DNA of 31,446 bases from an uncultured bacterium (GTDB lineage: Bacteria; Actinomycetota; Coriobacteriia; Coriobacteriales; Eggerthellaceae), in NCBI GenBank assembly GCA_905215035.1, contig CAJMOJ010000014.1:1-31446 (forward strand), in the 5' to 3' direction. The notes beneath the pieces were generated by a model. It ran no database searches, had not been told where the DNA came from, and was given only the letters and a program-made list of their open reading frames with translations. Every line of letters starts with the position of its first letter. Position 1 is the stretch's first letter. Below are positions 22,642 to 30,139 of this stretch, piece after piece. The translations under genes and the position numbers were made by a program.

Positions 22642-23727
22642 TTAATATCGTACGTACCACATGCGTGGCTGTACCGCCCCAATCTTTACCACATCACCCG
22701 TATGAGGGGCATGAATCATCTGACCATTACCGATATAGATGCCCGTGTGTCCCTTACCAGTTGAATAATCATGATAGACACAGATATCGCCAGGTCTTGG
22801 ATTAGACACACGCGTCCACATGCCAATACCCTGTGTAGTTGCAATACGTTTAGTAGAACCTGTCAAGGCATAACCTACCAAGCCTGAGCAATCGAAACTA
22901 TCAGGACCTGTAGCGCCCCATACGTAAGGCTTACCTAGCTTCGATTTTGCACGAGCAATTACCGTATCTGCATCTACGGTCTGTTTTTTATTGTTGTTAA
23001 TAGGAGTATTAGGACGATAGGTTGAATAAGAAGATACATGACTGCCGCTTTGAATTGCTTTAATTGCGGCTTCTTGGTCAGCAAGCGCCTGTGCTGCCTC
23101 TTCATCGCTCATAGCGGCAAGTGCCTCAGCCGACAAGGAAGCATACACGCCCATGATTTCGGCCTGAATTACTTCTGCTTGCTCTTTAATACGTTTTGCT
23201 TCAGCGGCCTGCTCTTCTGCTACTTTAGCCTGCGCTTCTGCCTCTGCCTTAGCGGCTTCTACCAAAGCACGTGCCTCTTTAGCTTCCTCAACCAGCGCAG
23301 CATCTTTTTCGTTGAGTCCTTCAAGAATAGTCCAATTATTGGCAAATTCTTTAAACGTTGTTGCGCCCAAGAAAACATCTAAGAAACTTGTTGTGCCACT
23401 ACGATACATAGCGCGAGCACGCTCGCCTAATTGCGTTTGGCATGCTTCAATCTTGGCATTTTGCTCTTCAATTTGAGCTTCAGCCTCTTTTACACGCTTC
23501 TGCGCTTCCTCAAGTTGTATTTGAGCTTCATAATAGAAGTTAGACGCAGCGTCTAACTCTTCTTGCATACTGCCAAGCTCGCTAAGAGCACGCTGCGCAT
23601 CTGCTTTAGGATCACTGCTTGGATCCGCATACGCAGTCGAAATAGGAAGCATTAAACCTATTACTAGCAAACATGCAACAATTATGGAAAGAATGCTTTT
23701 TTGAGTGTTGTACTTTTGCCCGATCAT
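22642..23727 (-). CDS. secreted CwlO/PcsB-like NlpC/P60 peptidoglycan hydrolase, paralogue 3
   Basis: 361 residues from ATG 23727 with AAGGAGG 5 nt ahead. Signal peptide about 1-34 (cleavage likely after TAYA), coiled coil about 38-222 with the related but diverged tip TTSFLDVFLGATTFKEF, a short linker (about 226-250) and an NlpC/P60 domain with C280, H327 and H339. It keeps the domain order of paralogues 1 and 2, but its coiled coil has clearly diverged, including a cysteine at residue 95 where the others have Tyr. The C-terminal WYVRY is shared by all three. It is probably the older branch of the duplication. An extended -10 lies at 23781-23789. Confidence 0.92.
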   Translation of the reverse strand: MIGQKYNTQKSILSIIVACLLVIGLMLPISTAYADPSSDPKADAQRALSELGSMQEELDAASNFYYEAQIQLEEAQKRVKEAEAQIEEQNAKIEACQTQLGERARAMYRSGTTSFLDVFLGATTFKEFANNWTILEGLNEKDAALVEEAKEARALVEAAKAEAEAQAKVAEEQAAEAKRIKEQAEVIQAEIMGVYASLSAEALAAMSDEEAAQALADQEAAIKAIQSGSHVSSYSTYRPNTPINNNKKQTVDADTVIARAKSKLGKPYVWGATGPDSFDCSGLVGYALTGSTKRIATTQGIGMWTRVSNPRPGDICVYHDYSTGKGHTGIYIGNGQMIHAPHTGDVVKIGAVQPRMWYVRY

Positions 23728-23780
23728 AAGTGCCTCCTTAAACAGAGGACAGCAACACACAATATGCATCAATGAGTTAC

Positions 23781-23789
23781 AGAATAGCA
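23781..23789 (-). promoter_or_regulatory. extended -10 promoter of NlpC/P60 paralogue 3
   Basis: TGC-TATTCT read on the minus strand. No good -35 at 17-18 bp. The leader would be about 46 nt. Less certain than the promoters of paralogues 1 and 2. Confidence 0.4.
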
Positions 23790-23887
23790 AACTCAACGTA
23801 ACAAATCTATTACGGTATGTAATTATGAGGACATTTTATGCATAACTCCATAATTCCTACGCATTCAACGCAGAAAAATTTGTTCTC

Positions 23888-23925
23888 AAACATTAGCCTC
23901 CTAGTCTTAAACTAGGAGGCTAATG
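23888..23925 (-). terminator. hairpin terminator after nhaA
   Basis: CATTAGCCTCCTAGT (23891-23905) and ACTAGGAGGCTAATG (23911-23925) form a perfect 15-bp stem with a 5-nt loop, 6 nt past the nhaA stop. On the minus strand only TTT follows directly, but the stem is very stable. Confidence 0.82.
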
Positions 23926-23931
23926 TCATAT

Positions 23932-25581
23932 TTACGACTTGTTTTCCTCGCGCTTTATTTCTTCAGAAACCGCATTAGCAACAAGAGTTGAAGCAACTGC
24001 TTCTGCTATTACCCCTTTTTCTTGAGCAGTTCTCCCTTGTGCTGCCGCCGCTTCCTCTTCAGAGGAAAGGGCCATAAGCGTTTCTTCCGCTTGCGCATCT
24101 GCATCACGACGACTTACATGCTCAACCCCATAAGCGCGGCGTGCTGCATTATGAGCATCATGCGTTTGCAGATTCGAGCCCTCGGGAATTGCAGGAACAA
24201 AATGTTGATTGCGATCTGCAGCAGTCTTTGCCTGGATACTCAAGAATACAAATCCGAGAATGCCCGCAAAAAGTGATGCCGCCAAAATAGCAACCTTAGC
24301 AGCTGTAATATCTGCCGGTGCCACAAAGGCAAGATTGGCAACAAAGATTGCCATCGTAAAACCTACACCACCCAAAAGCGCTGACCCTACAATATGACCC
24401 CAGTTAACGTTTTCGGGCAAACTCGCAATCTTTGTTTTGACAATAATTACGCTCATTAAACAAATGCCGAGCGGTTTACCTAATAAGAGACCGAAGAAAA
24501 CGCCTAAGAATACAGGACTCGTAAAGAGCGATCCCATATCCCCGCTCAAAAAAGCAACATCGGCATTAGTAAGCGCAAAGAGCGGAAGTATACAGAAATA
24601 AACCCACGGATATAACATACGTTCAAGACGTGTTGCAGGCGGAATAACCTGAAGTGAAACACGCGCCAAACGAGATACTGAATCCAAATAATCTGCTTGG
24701 CCAATTACGGGAAGATGCGGAGTATAGTGCTTGCGCACTTCCGCCATACGGGAATGCGACCACTCCGAATAACTCGAAAGATTAACACGCGTGCCAGAAG
24801 GAATAGCAAAAGCAAGCAAAACACCCGCAATAGTTGAATGAACTCCTGAGCTAAAAATACAGAACCATAACACCACGCCGAGCAATAAGTAGGGCACCAA
24901 TGAATATACATGCGCCTTATTCATAGCAATCAAAGCGATAAACACCACGGCAGCAAAAAGCAACCACAGCAAATCAGGACTATGACCATAAAAAATCGCA
25001 ATGATCAAAATGGCAATAATATCATCTGCCACAGCGAGAGTCGAAAGGAATACCCGCACACCTGAAGGAACCCTATCGCCTAACAAAGCAAGAATGCCAA
25101 GCGCAAAAGCGATATCAGTCGCAGTAGGAACACCCCACCCACCCATCGTTTCGGGATTAGAAGCATTGAAGAAAAGATAAATTCCCACCGGAGCGAGTAC
25201 ACCGCCTACCGCAGCGGCGATCGGTAAAATTGCTTGACGCAAATCAGTGAGTTCTCCTACCGTCATCTCGTATTTGATTTCCAAGCCGACCAACAAGAAG
25301 AACAACGCCATCAAAACATCGTTGATAATATGGGCAAGAGACATCGAAGACGTGGCAGCACCAAATCCAATGGTGATCTCCGTATGCCAAAACTCAACAA
25401 ATGATTCATGCGCAGCAGTATTAGCAACAATCAAAGCGATAATTGCGGCGAGCAACATAACGCCTGCGGCTTTTGTTGTAGAGTGCGTTAAATCAACCCA
25501 CTTGAGATAGCGGCGCTGATGGTGTGCAACCTCATCGATATACAAGGTCTCTGGACCGGCACTATGCTTTTTTTCGCTCAT
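23932..25581 (-). CDS. nhaA: Na+/H+ antiporter NhaA with long cytoplasmic C-terminal tail
   Basis: Exchanges cytoplasmic Na+ (or Li+) for protons to control pH and sodium. 549 residues against 388 in E. coli. The membrane core (about 35-450) carries the essential pair D186-D187 (LAVADDIIAI) and D156 in VPTATDIAFALG, equivalent to D163, D164 and D133 of E. coli NhaA. There are about 20 extra N-terminal residues and an unusual hydrophilic tail of about 100 residues rich in Ala, Glu and Gln. GGGGAG lies 8 nt before ATG 25581. It is a single-gene unit with a strong hairpin after it and an extended -10 upstream (25612-25620). Confidence 0.95.
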   Translation of the reverse strand: MSEKKHSAGPETLYIDEVAHHQRRYLKWVDLTHSTTKAAGVMLLAAIIALIVANTAAHESFVEFWHTEITIGFGAATSSMSLAHIINDVLMALFFLLVGLEIKYEMTVGELTDLRQAILPIAAAVGGVLAPVGIYLFFNASNPETMGGWGVPTATDIAFALGILALLGDRVPSGVRVFLSTLAVADDIIAILIIAIFYGHSPDLLWLLFAAVVFIALIAMNKAHVYSLVPYLLLGVVLWFCIFSSGVHSTIAGVLLAFAIPSGTRVNLSSYSEWSHSRMAEVRKHYTPHLPVIGQADYLDSVSRLARVSLQVIPPATRLERMLYPWVYFCILPLFALTNADVAFLSGDMGSLFTSPVFLGVFFGLLLGKPLGICLMSVIIVKTKIASLPENVNWGHIVGSALLGGVGFTMAIFVANLAFVAPADITAAKVAILAASLFAGILGFVFLSIQAKTAADRNQHFVPAIPEGSNLQTHDAHNAARRAYGVEHVSRRDADAQAEETLMALSSEEEAAAAQGRTAQEKGVIAEAVASTLVANAVSEEIKREENKS

Positions 25582-25611
25582 ATAGGTAACTCCCCTTCCA
25601 AGGATTTCGAC

Positions 25612-25620
25612 TATATAGCA
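25612..25620 (-). promoter_or_regulatory. extended -10 promoter of nhaA
   Basis: TGC-TATATA read on the minus strand, 31 bp before the nhaA ATG, with no convincing -35. The leader would be about 25 nt and contain GGGGAG. Confidence 0.45.
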
Positions 25621-25820
25621 CTCACGGCACTAATCTGCGGAAATGAGTATTTAGATACATATTTGAAACATATAAGAAAGCTACCTGATAATAAACGCAC
25701 AGGAAGCATTCTTGGATACTTGAACAGATATAAACAAAAAAGATACAGGTTTCGTGGTTTGAAGAGCCACTTCATGAATTTCTTACAAAAGTACGTTACA
25801 CTAGTAATTACTTTAGACGG

Positions 25821-25850
25821 TTGACGAGGGGTTAAAAAAGACCGTACCAA
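25821..25850 (+). promoter_or_regulatory. possible promoter of hpf
   Basis: TTGACG (25821-25826), an 18-bp spacer and TACCAA (25845-25850). The -35 is good and the -10 poor. The leader would be about 95 nt. Confidence 0.3.
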
Positions 25851-25952
25851 GTACTAGGGAGGCAACATCACTTGCTAGGATGCTTGTTCTAGTCTGCTTT
25901 ATCTCATCGTTAATTTATAGTTGTAACCCTACGAACACAAGAGGTGAAACTA

Positions 25953-26522
25953 ATGGACATCACCATCACGGGCCGCAAAATGCCAATCACTGATGCTTTA
26001 CGCGATTATGCTGAAGAGAAGATCGGCAACGCAATGAAGGTTATGGATATTAATCCTTTAACTGCTGATGTTGTTTTAGAGGTTGAGAAAAATCCTGCTA
26101 ACCCAACGCCTGCATGCTGCGAAGTTACCATGCGTGCACGCGGTCACATTATTCGTGTTGAAGAGCATGAAGAGAACATGTATGCCGCAATTGATGTTGC
26201 ATCAGCAAAGGTGTTACGTCAGCTGCGCAAGTACAAGACACGCGTTATTGATAAAAAGATTGCTTCTGCTCCCGTTAATAAAACTGCACCAGCAACTGAG
26301 CTTGACTTAGATGCTTTGATGGATGAGCTTTCTGGTGGCGACGAAATCGTACGCGTTAAGGAAATTACCCTTGAGCCTCTGACCGAGGAAGAAGCTTTAA
26401 TCCAGATTGATTTGCTTGGTCACGACTTCTTTGCCTATATTGACCGCGACTCTAATGAAGTCAACATCTTGTATCGTCGTGATAATGGTGGTTACGGCTT
26501 ACTCAAACAAGTTGAAGCGTAG
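25953..26522 (+). CDS. hpf: long-form ribosome hibernation promoting factor
   Basis: 189 residues: an N-terminal S30AE domain (about 1-100, MDITITGRKMPITDALRDYAEEKI) that sits in the decoding region of the 30S subunit, a linker, and the C-terminal dimerisation domain (about 130-187, VRVKEITLEPLTEEEALIQIDLLGHDFFAYID) that links two ribosomes into 100S dimers. The long form is normal for Gram-positive bacteria. I chose ATG 25953 because AAGAGGTG is 6 nt upstream; the GTG within that ribosome site is not a start. It is a single-gene unit with a very strong terminator, fitting high expression in stationary phase or stress. Confidence 0.95.
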   Translation: MDITITGRKMPITDALRDYAEEKIGNAMKVMDINPLTADVVLEVEKNPANPTPACCEVTMRARGHIIRVEEHEENMYAAIDVASAKVLRQLRKYKTRVIDKKIASAPVNKTAPATELDLDALMDELSGGDEIVRVKEITLEPLTEEEALIQIDLLGHDFFAYIDRDSNEVNILYRRDNGGYGLLKQVEA

Positions 26523-26592
26523 GTCACGCTCATTCCTAACCACATGCTTCCGAGCATATTGGGAATTCTGAGAACATCTTCTGACATGATAA

Positions 26593-26635
26593 AACCTCCT
26601 CGCTCATCACGAGCGAGGAGGTTCTTTTTTGTTTT
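26593..26635 (+). terminator. Rho-independent terminator of hpf
   Basis: AACCTCCTCGCTC (26593-26605) pairs perfectly with GAGCGAGGAGGTT (26611-26623), 5-nt loop, followed by C then TTTTTTGTTTT. A-rich sequence precedes it, but no long A-run, so it acts mainly in the plus direction. Confidence 0.97.
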
Positions 26636-26689
26636 GTGTTGATGATGCATTGAGAAAACGGTCTCATGCAATCAATGGATGCTAGGATG

Positions 26690-27577
26690 CTAGTCCATCT
26701 CATCTTGGGTATAGCGACTCAAGAACGCTTTGGTGCGGTTATGCTGCGGATTGTTAATAACTTCCTTAGCAGGACCCTCTTCGACAATAACACCCTTGTC
26801 CATAAAGATGATACGGTCAGCTACATCGCGTGCAAATGCCATCTCATGCGTAACAATAACCATGGTCATATGTTCTTCTGCAAGAGAGCGGATTACCTTC
26901 AAAACCTCTTGCGTAAGTTCTGGATCAAGCGCGCTAGTAGGTTCATCAAAGAAAAGGATATCGGGCTGAAGGCACAAGGCACGCGCAATAGCAACACGTT
27001 GCTGTTGTCCACCTGAAAGTTCACAAGGATAGCTATTCTCTTTACCCTCTAGCCCCATTTGTTTAAGGAGTTCACGAGCAAGCTTTTCTGTCTCTTTCTT
27101 ATCACGTTTCTGCGCAACCACAGGCGCTTCCATAACATTGCGCAGCACTGAATAATGAGGAAAGAGATTAAAGTTTTGAAATACAAGACCAAAGCGTTGA
27201 CGTGCTTGTTTGTTCGTTTCTTTTCCCGTGTACTTTGCTTTTCCTGAGGCGTCGTTTTGAGCAACAATTAAATCACCGTACGCCAACGTACCCGACTCAA
27301 AAGTCTCAAGCAATGTACAACACCGCAAAAGTGTTGATTTGCCTGAACCGGATGGACCAATAATGGCAACGACTTCACCAGGATCAACCTCAAAGGAGAT
27401 ATCCTTCAATACCATAGTGTCGCCAAAGCTTTTTTCGATTGACTCCACCGTAAGAACATGACTTGTTTTTCCTTGTTCGGCATTTAACGCGGTGCTTGTC
27501 TCAGCATCAGTTGCGTCTACCTTAGTGTCGGCAGTACAGGCCTTAGTATCAGTAATCTTTTCTACAGCATCAGTCAT
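26690..27577 (-). CDS. polar amino acid ABC importer, ATP-binding subunit (GlnQ/HisP type)
   Basis: 295 residues. ATPase motifs: Walker A GPSGSGKS (74-81), Q-loop in LVFQNFNLFPH, signature LSGGQ (187-191), Walker B ILFFDEP (207-213), D-loop SALD and switch H244. FNLFPH after the Q-loop is typical of polar amino acid importers. The first about 41 residues, rich in Thr, Asp, Ala and Lys, have no counterpart in the usual 240-residue family, and there is a short insertion (about 107-127) before the Q-loop. It is the last gene of a binding protein-permease-ATPase unit, 24 nt after the permease. The ribosome site (AAGGA) is 13 nt from the ATG, rather far. Confidence 0.92.
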   Translation of the reverse strand: MTDAVEKITDTKACTADTKVDATDAETSTALNAEQGKTSHVLTVESIEKSFGDTMVLKDISFEVDPGEVVAIIGPSGSGKSTLLRCCTLLETFESGTLAYGDLIVAQNDASGKAKYTGKETNKQARQRFGLVFQNFNLFPHYSVLRNVMEAPVVAQKRDKKETEKLARELLKQMGLEGKENSYPCELSGGQQQRVAIARALCLQPDILFFDEPTSALDPELTQEVLKVIRSLAEEHMTMVIVTHEMAFARDVADRIIFMDKGVIVEEGPAKEVINNPQHNRTKAFLSRYTQDEMD

Positions 27578-27601
27578 ACGTACATCACATCCTTTAGCCT
27601 T

Positions 27602-28255
27602 TTAGTCATGGTAGTAGCCCAAACGCTTCTCGATGCGCGCAATGACAAATTCAACAATAAAGGTAAAGACCCAATAGAATATTGCCGCAACTACAAATGC
27701 CGTCAAAGCCCCTTGTGAAGAGACAATTGCGCGTGCCGTAGTAAACATCTCTGCAACGCCAATGGTAAAGGCAAGAGAAGTGTCTTTAACTAATACAATA
27801 ATTTCGTTTCCTAATGCAGGTACGATGCGTTTAAATACCTGAGGGAAAATAATGCGAATAAACGTCTGCGCCTTGGTGAGACCCAAAATCTCAGCCGCTT
27901 CATACTGACCATGTGGAATTGACTGAATACCGGAACGATAAATCTCAGCAAAGTAAGCTGCATAATTCATGATAAATGCAACAAGACACGCTCCCATTTT
28001 CCAGTCCATAGAAAGCTGTACACCAAAAATATAAAAGGGCGCAAAAAAGATAAACATCAACTGAAGCATTAATGGAGTACCGCGCATGATAGAGATATAA
28101 ATTCTAAAAATCCAAGAAATCGGCTTAATTTTACTCATGCGTCCAAGCGCTACAAGCACGCCTAAAGGCAACGCACCCAAAAGCGTGAAGAAGAAGATCT
28201 GCAACGTGACTAAAAAGCCCTCCGAAAGCAGACCTAGCATGGTTGTGAACTCCAT
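27602..28255 (-). CDS. polar amino acid ABC importer, permease subunit (HisM/GlnP type)
   Basis: 217 residues, about five membrane helices. The cytoplasmic loop that docks the ATPase is clear: EAAEILGLTKAQTFIRIIFPQ (EAA-x3-G motif), and an N-terminal LLSEGFLVTLQIFF is typical of the HisM/GlnP family. Only one permease gene is present, so it probably works as a homodimer. AGGAG is 7-8 nt before ATG 28255. It is separated from the binding protein gene by 185 nt containing two hairpins and followed closely by the ATPase gene. Confidence 0.93.
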   Translation of the reverse strand: MEFTTMLGLLSEGFLVTLQIFFFTLLGALPLGVLVALGRMSKIKPISWIFRIYISIMRGTPLMLQLMFIFFAPFYIFGVQLSMDWKMGACLVAFIMNYAAYFAEIYRSGIQSIPHGQYEAAEILGLTKAQTFIRIIFPQVFKRIVPALGNEIIVLVKDTSLAFTIGVAEMFTTARAIVSSQGALTAFVVAAIFYWVFTFIVEFVIARIEKRLGYYHD

Positions 28256-28279
28256 GATCCTCTCCTAGTAGTGTAAATC

Positions 28280-28320
28280 TTGGCGATGATGCCTACGATA
28301 CATCGCGTACCCATCGCCAA
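28280..28320 (-). other. second intercistronic hairpin upstream of the permease gene
   Basis: TTGGCGATG (28280-28288) pairs perfectly with CATCGCCAA (28312-28320), loop 23 nt. On the minus strand a T-run precedes rather than follows it, so it is not a terminator; it may protect or occlude the permease mRNA 5' end. Confidence 0.5.
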
Positions 28321-28339
28321 AAAAAGAATACTCATACAA

Positions 28340-28388
28340 TGAAAAGCGTGCGAACAGCATCACCCCTTAAAAGACGCCGCTCGCACGC
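28340..28388 (-). terminator. intercistronic terminator/attenuator between binding protein and permease genes
   Basis: GCGTGCGA (28346-28353) pairs perfectly with TCGCACGC (28381-28388), loop 27 nt, followed on the minus strand by TTTTCATTG. It lies 53 nt past the binding protein stop. A partial terminator here would let the binding protein be made in excess, as is usual for such systems. Confidence 0.65.
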
Positions 28389-28440
28389 AACCTATGGTCT
28401 AGGCAGTTTTGTTACCTGTTTTACCAATAGCCTTGATTGA

Positions 28441-29280
28441 CTATTTCAAAATCCATTTATCGATAGTGATTTGACCAGGATAATGAGAAGCGATCTCCTC
28501 AACGGTACCATCGTTGTACATCTCAATAAGGGTACTCTGAATAGCATTGGTGAGCTCAGTATTGCCTGTCTTTGCACCAACAGCATACGTTTCAGAAGAA
28601 ACAGGAGTATCGAGAATTACAAAACCTTCTTTATCTTTAATCAAAGTCTGAGCTGCAGGCAAGTCGATAGCAACCGCATCAGCTGCACCAGACTCAAGAT
28701 TCATAAGAGCAGTATTGTAATCAGGAACTGTCTCAAGGGCACCCAAAGTAGAACCGAGAGAGTCATAGTAGTCGCCACCCTCAGCCAACTGATCATAAGC
28801 AGGTGAGTTAACTTGGGCTACAACGGTCTTGCCAGCAAGATCATCAAAAGAAGTAATGCCAGAATTATCACGAGTCAAGATAACCTGATCATTAGTGTAG
28901 TAAGGTTCAGTGAACTCGAATTGACCCTCGCGACCTTCTTTAGTAAAGCCATTCCAGATAACATCAATAGTACCGGAATCGATCTGAGCATCCTTAGTGT
29001 CCCAATCAATTGCCATTGGCTCGTACTCCCAGCCATTACGCTTTGCAACTTCTTGAGCCAACTCAAGATCAAAACCAGTATATTCGCCATCATCACCGCG
29101 ATAACCAAAAGGAGGGAAGTTCTCGTCAAAACCAACAACAAACTTCTCGTCATCGCCTAAATAACTACCCTCAGCCTGCTGAGTATTACTATCATCATTG
29201 TTGCCGCAACCAACCAAAAGTGCAGCGCTCAAGCAACAAACACATGCAACACTCAACAATAACAAGAGCTTCTTTTTCAT
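28441..29280 (-). CDS. polar amino acid ABC importer, solute-binding lipoprotein
   Basis: 279 residues from ATG 29280 (GAGGT 5 nt upstream; M-R-L-F upstream of it is less likely). Lipoprotein signal with lipobox LVGC and lipid-modified C25, so it is anchored outside the membrane. The mature part is a family-3 binding protein: FVVGFDENFPPFGYRGDDG, YTGFDLELAQEVAKR, WNGFTKEGREGQFEFTEPYY and the domain-2 hinge with LAGKTVVAQVNSPAY. The Tyr/Phe-Gly-Asp pattern suggests a polar amino acid ligand; which one cannot be told. It is the first gene of the transporter unit, with an extended -10 and dyad at 29351-29383. Confidence 0.93.
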   Translation of the reverse strand: MKKKLLLLLSVACVCCLSAALLVGCGNNDDSNTQQAEGSYLGDDEKFVVGFDENFPPFGYRGDDGEYTGFDLELAQEVAKRNGWEYEPMAIDWDTKDAQIDSGTIDVIWNGFTKEGREGQFEFTEPYYTNDQVILTRDNSGITSFDDLAGKTVVAQVNSPAYDQLAEGGDYYDSLGSTLGALETVPDYNTALMNLESGAADAVAIDLPAAQTLIKDKEGFVILDTPVSSETYAVGAKTGNTELTNAIQSTLIEMYNDGTVEEIASHYPGQITIDKWILK

Positions 29281-29350
29281 AAACAACCTCATGCTTTCTT
29301 GTACTACAAGCAATAGAGCTTATCTTAGCTGCTTCCATTGCCCTATCTCC

Positions 29351-29383
29351 ACTTTACTTGAATAAAGTAGCTGCAGTATACCA
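29351..29383 (-). promoter_or_regulatory. extended -10 promoter of the amino acid transporter with downstream dyad
   Basis: TGG-TATACT on the minus strand (29383 down to 29375). Immediately downstream ACTTTA (29351-29356) and TAAAGT (29363-29368) form a perfect dyad with a 6-nt centre, near the expected start of transcription; it could be a repressor site or a 5' hairpin. Confidence 0.45.
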
Positions 29384-29489
29384 TGTCATTCCTGAAAGCT
29401 ACTAGGCATGTGCTCCAAAAGGGGTCAAAGCTAGGACTGTTGACATTACCTAGTCATGCGATGCCCTAGAATCTGATAGACTTGAGCGC

Positions 29490-30086
29490 ATGAACGAACA
29501 CCTCACCATACGCATTGCAACACCCGAGGATGCTCCTGCTATCCAGCGTATCTACGCGCCCTATGTTAGAGAAACGGCAATCACTTTTGAATACGATGTT
29601 CCTAGTGTGACAGAGTTGGCTCAACGCATCACTTCCACACTCGCGCGTTACCCCTATCTTGTTGCTGAGCTTGACAATGAGGTTGTTGGATACGCCTACG
29701 CTTCAGCATTTCGTCCTCGCATTGCCTACATACACTCCATTGAGACATCGATCTATGTTTCGCGCGTGCATAAAGGATATGGTATTGGTCGTTCCCTCTA
29801 TGAGCGCCTGTTTGCTCTCTTAAGCGCCCAACATGTCTACAACGCTAACGCTTGTATCGCCTATCACGAAGATGAGGACGCTCACCTCGACCACACCAGC
29901 GTTCGTTTTCATGAACGTCTTGGGTTTAAACCATGTGCACGATTTAACCAATGTGGCTACAAATTTGGTCGGTGGTTTGACATGGTTTGGATGGAACTGT
30001 TTTTATCAGAGCATCCTGAACAGCCTGAAGCGTTCATTCCTTTTGCAGAGTTACCGGCAACAAAAATCGGCACCTTACTTACATAA
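29490..30086 (+). CDS. GNAT-family N-acetyltransferase, phosphinothricin-acetyltransferase-like
   Basis: 198 residues. A GNAT fold with IRIATPEDAPAIQRIYAPYV at the N-terminus (as in Pat/Bar-type enzymes), the acetyl-CoA loop HKGYGIGRSLYERL (motif A), and the motif B region SVRFHERLGFKPCARFNQCGYKFGRWFDMVWMEL. Pat-like proteins acetylate amino groups of small molecules; many act on methionine sulfoximine or related compounds rather than phosphinothricin, so the substrate is open. No Shine-Dalgarno sequence is seen before ATG 29490. Its stop codon TAA lies inside a terminator hairpin shared with the convergent gene. Confidence 0.88.
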   Translation: MNEHLTIRIATPEDAPAIQRIYAPYVRETAITFEYDVPSVTELAQRITSTLARYPYLVAELDNEVVGYAYASAFRPRIAYIHSIETSIYVSRVHKGYGIGRSLYERLFALLSAQHVYNANACIAYHEDEDAHLDHTSVRFHERLGFKPCARFNQCGYKFGRWFDMVWMELFLSEHPEQPEAFIPFAELPATKIGTLLT

Positions 30087-30094
30087 GGTGCCGA
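30062..30094. terminator. bidirectional terminator between the GNAT and proline-rich protein genes
   Basis: TCGGCACCTTA (30067-30077) and TAAGGTGCCGA (30084-30094) form a perfect 11-bp stem with a 6-nt loop. On the minus strand it is followed by TTTTTG, a strong terminator for the gene ending at 30140. On the plus strand the tail CATTATTGTT is weaker. The TAA of the GNAT gene is the first part of the right arm. Confidence 0.9.
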
Positions 30095-30139
30095 CATTAT
30101 TGTTGATGTATGCTGCATAGTGTACTAACCCGCTATGCA

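Larger units (their letters stand above)
25582..25952. other. 371-base divergent region between nhaA and hpf
   Basis: The nhaA extended -10 is at 25612-25620 and a possible hpf -35 (TTGACG) at 25821-25826. Between 25640 and 25810 the sequence is AT-rich; a plus-strand frame stays open here but has no start with a ribosome site and no similarity I recognise, so I do not call a gene. I see no riboswitch-like fold. Confidence 0.5.

Noticed and set aside
25519..25824. Plus-strand frame from inside nhaA into the nhaA-hpf gap
   Set aside because: No start with a ribosome site and no recognised similarity; noted only as a possible relic.
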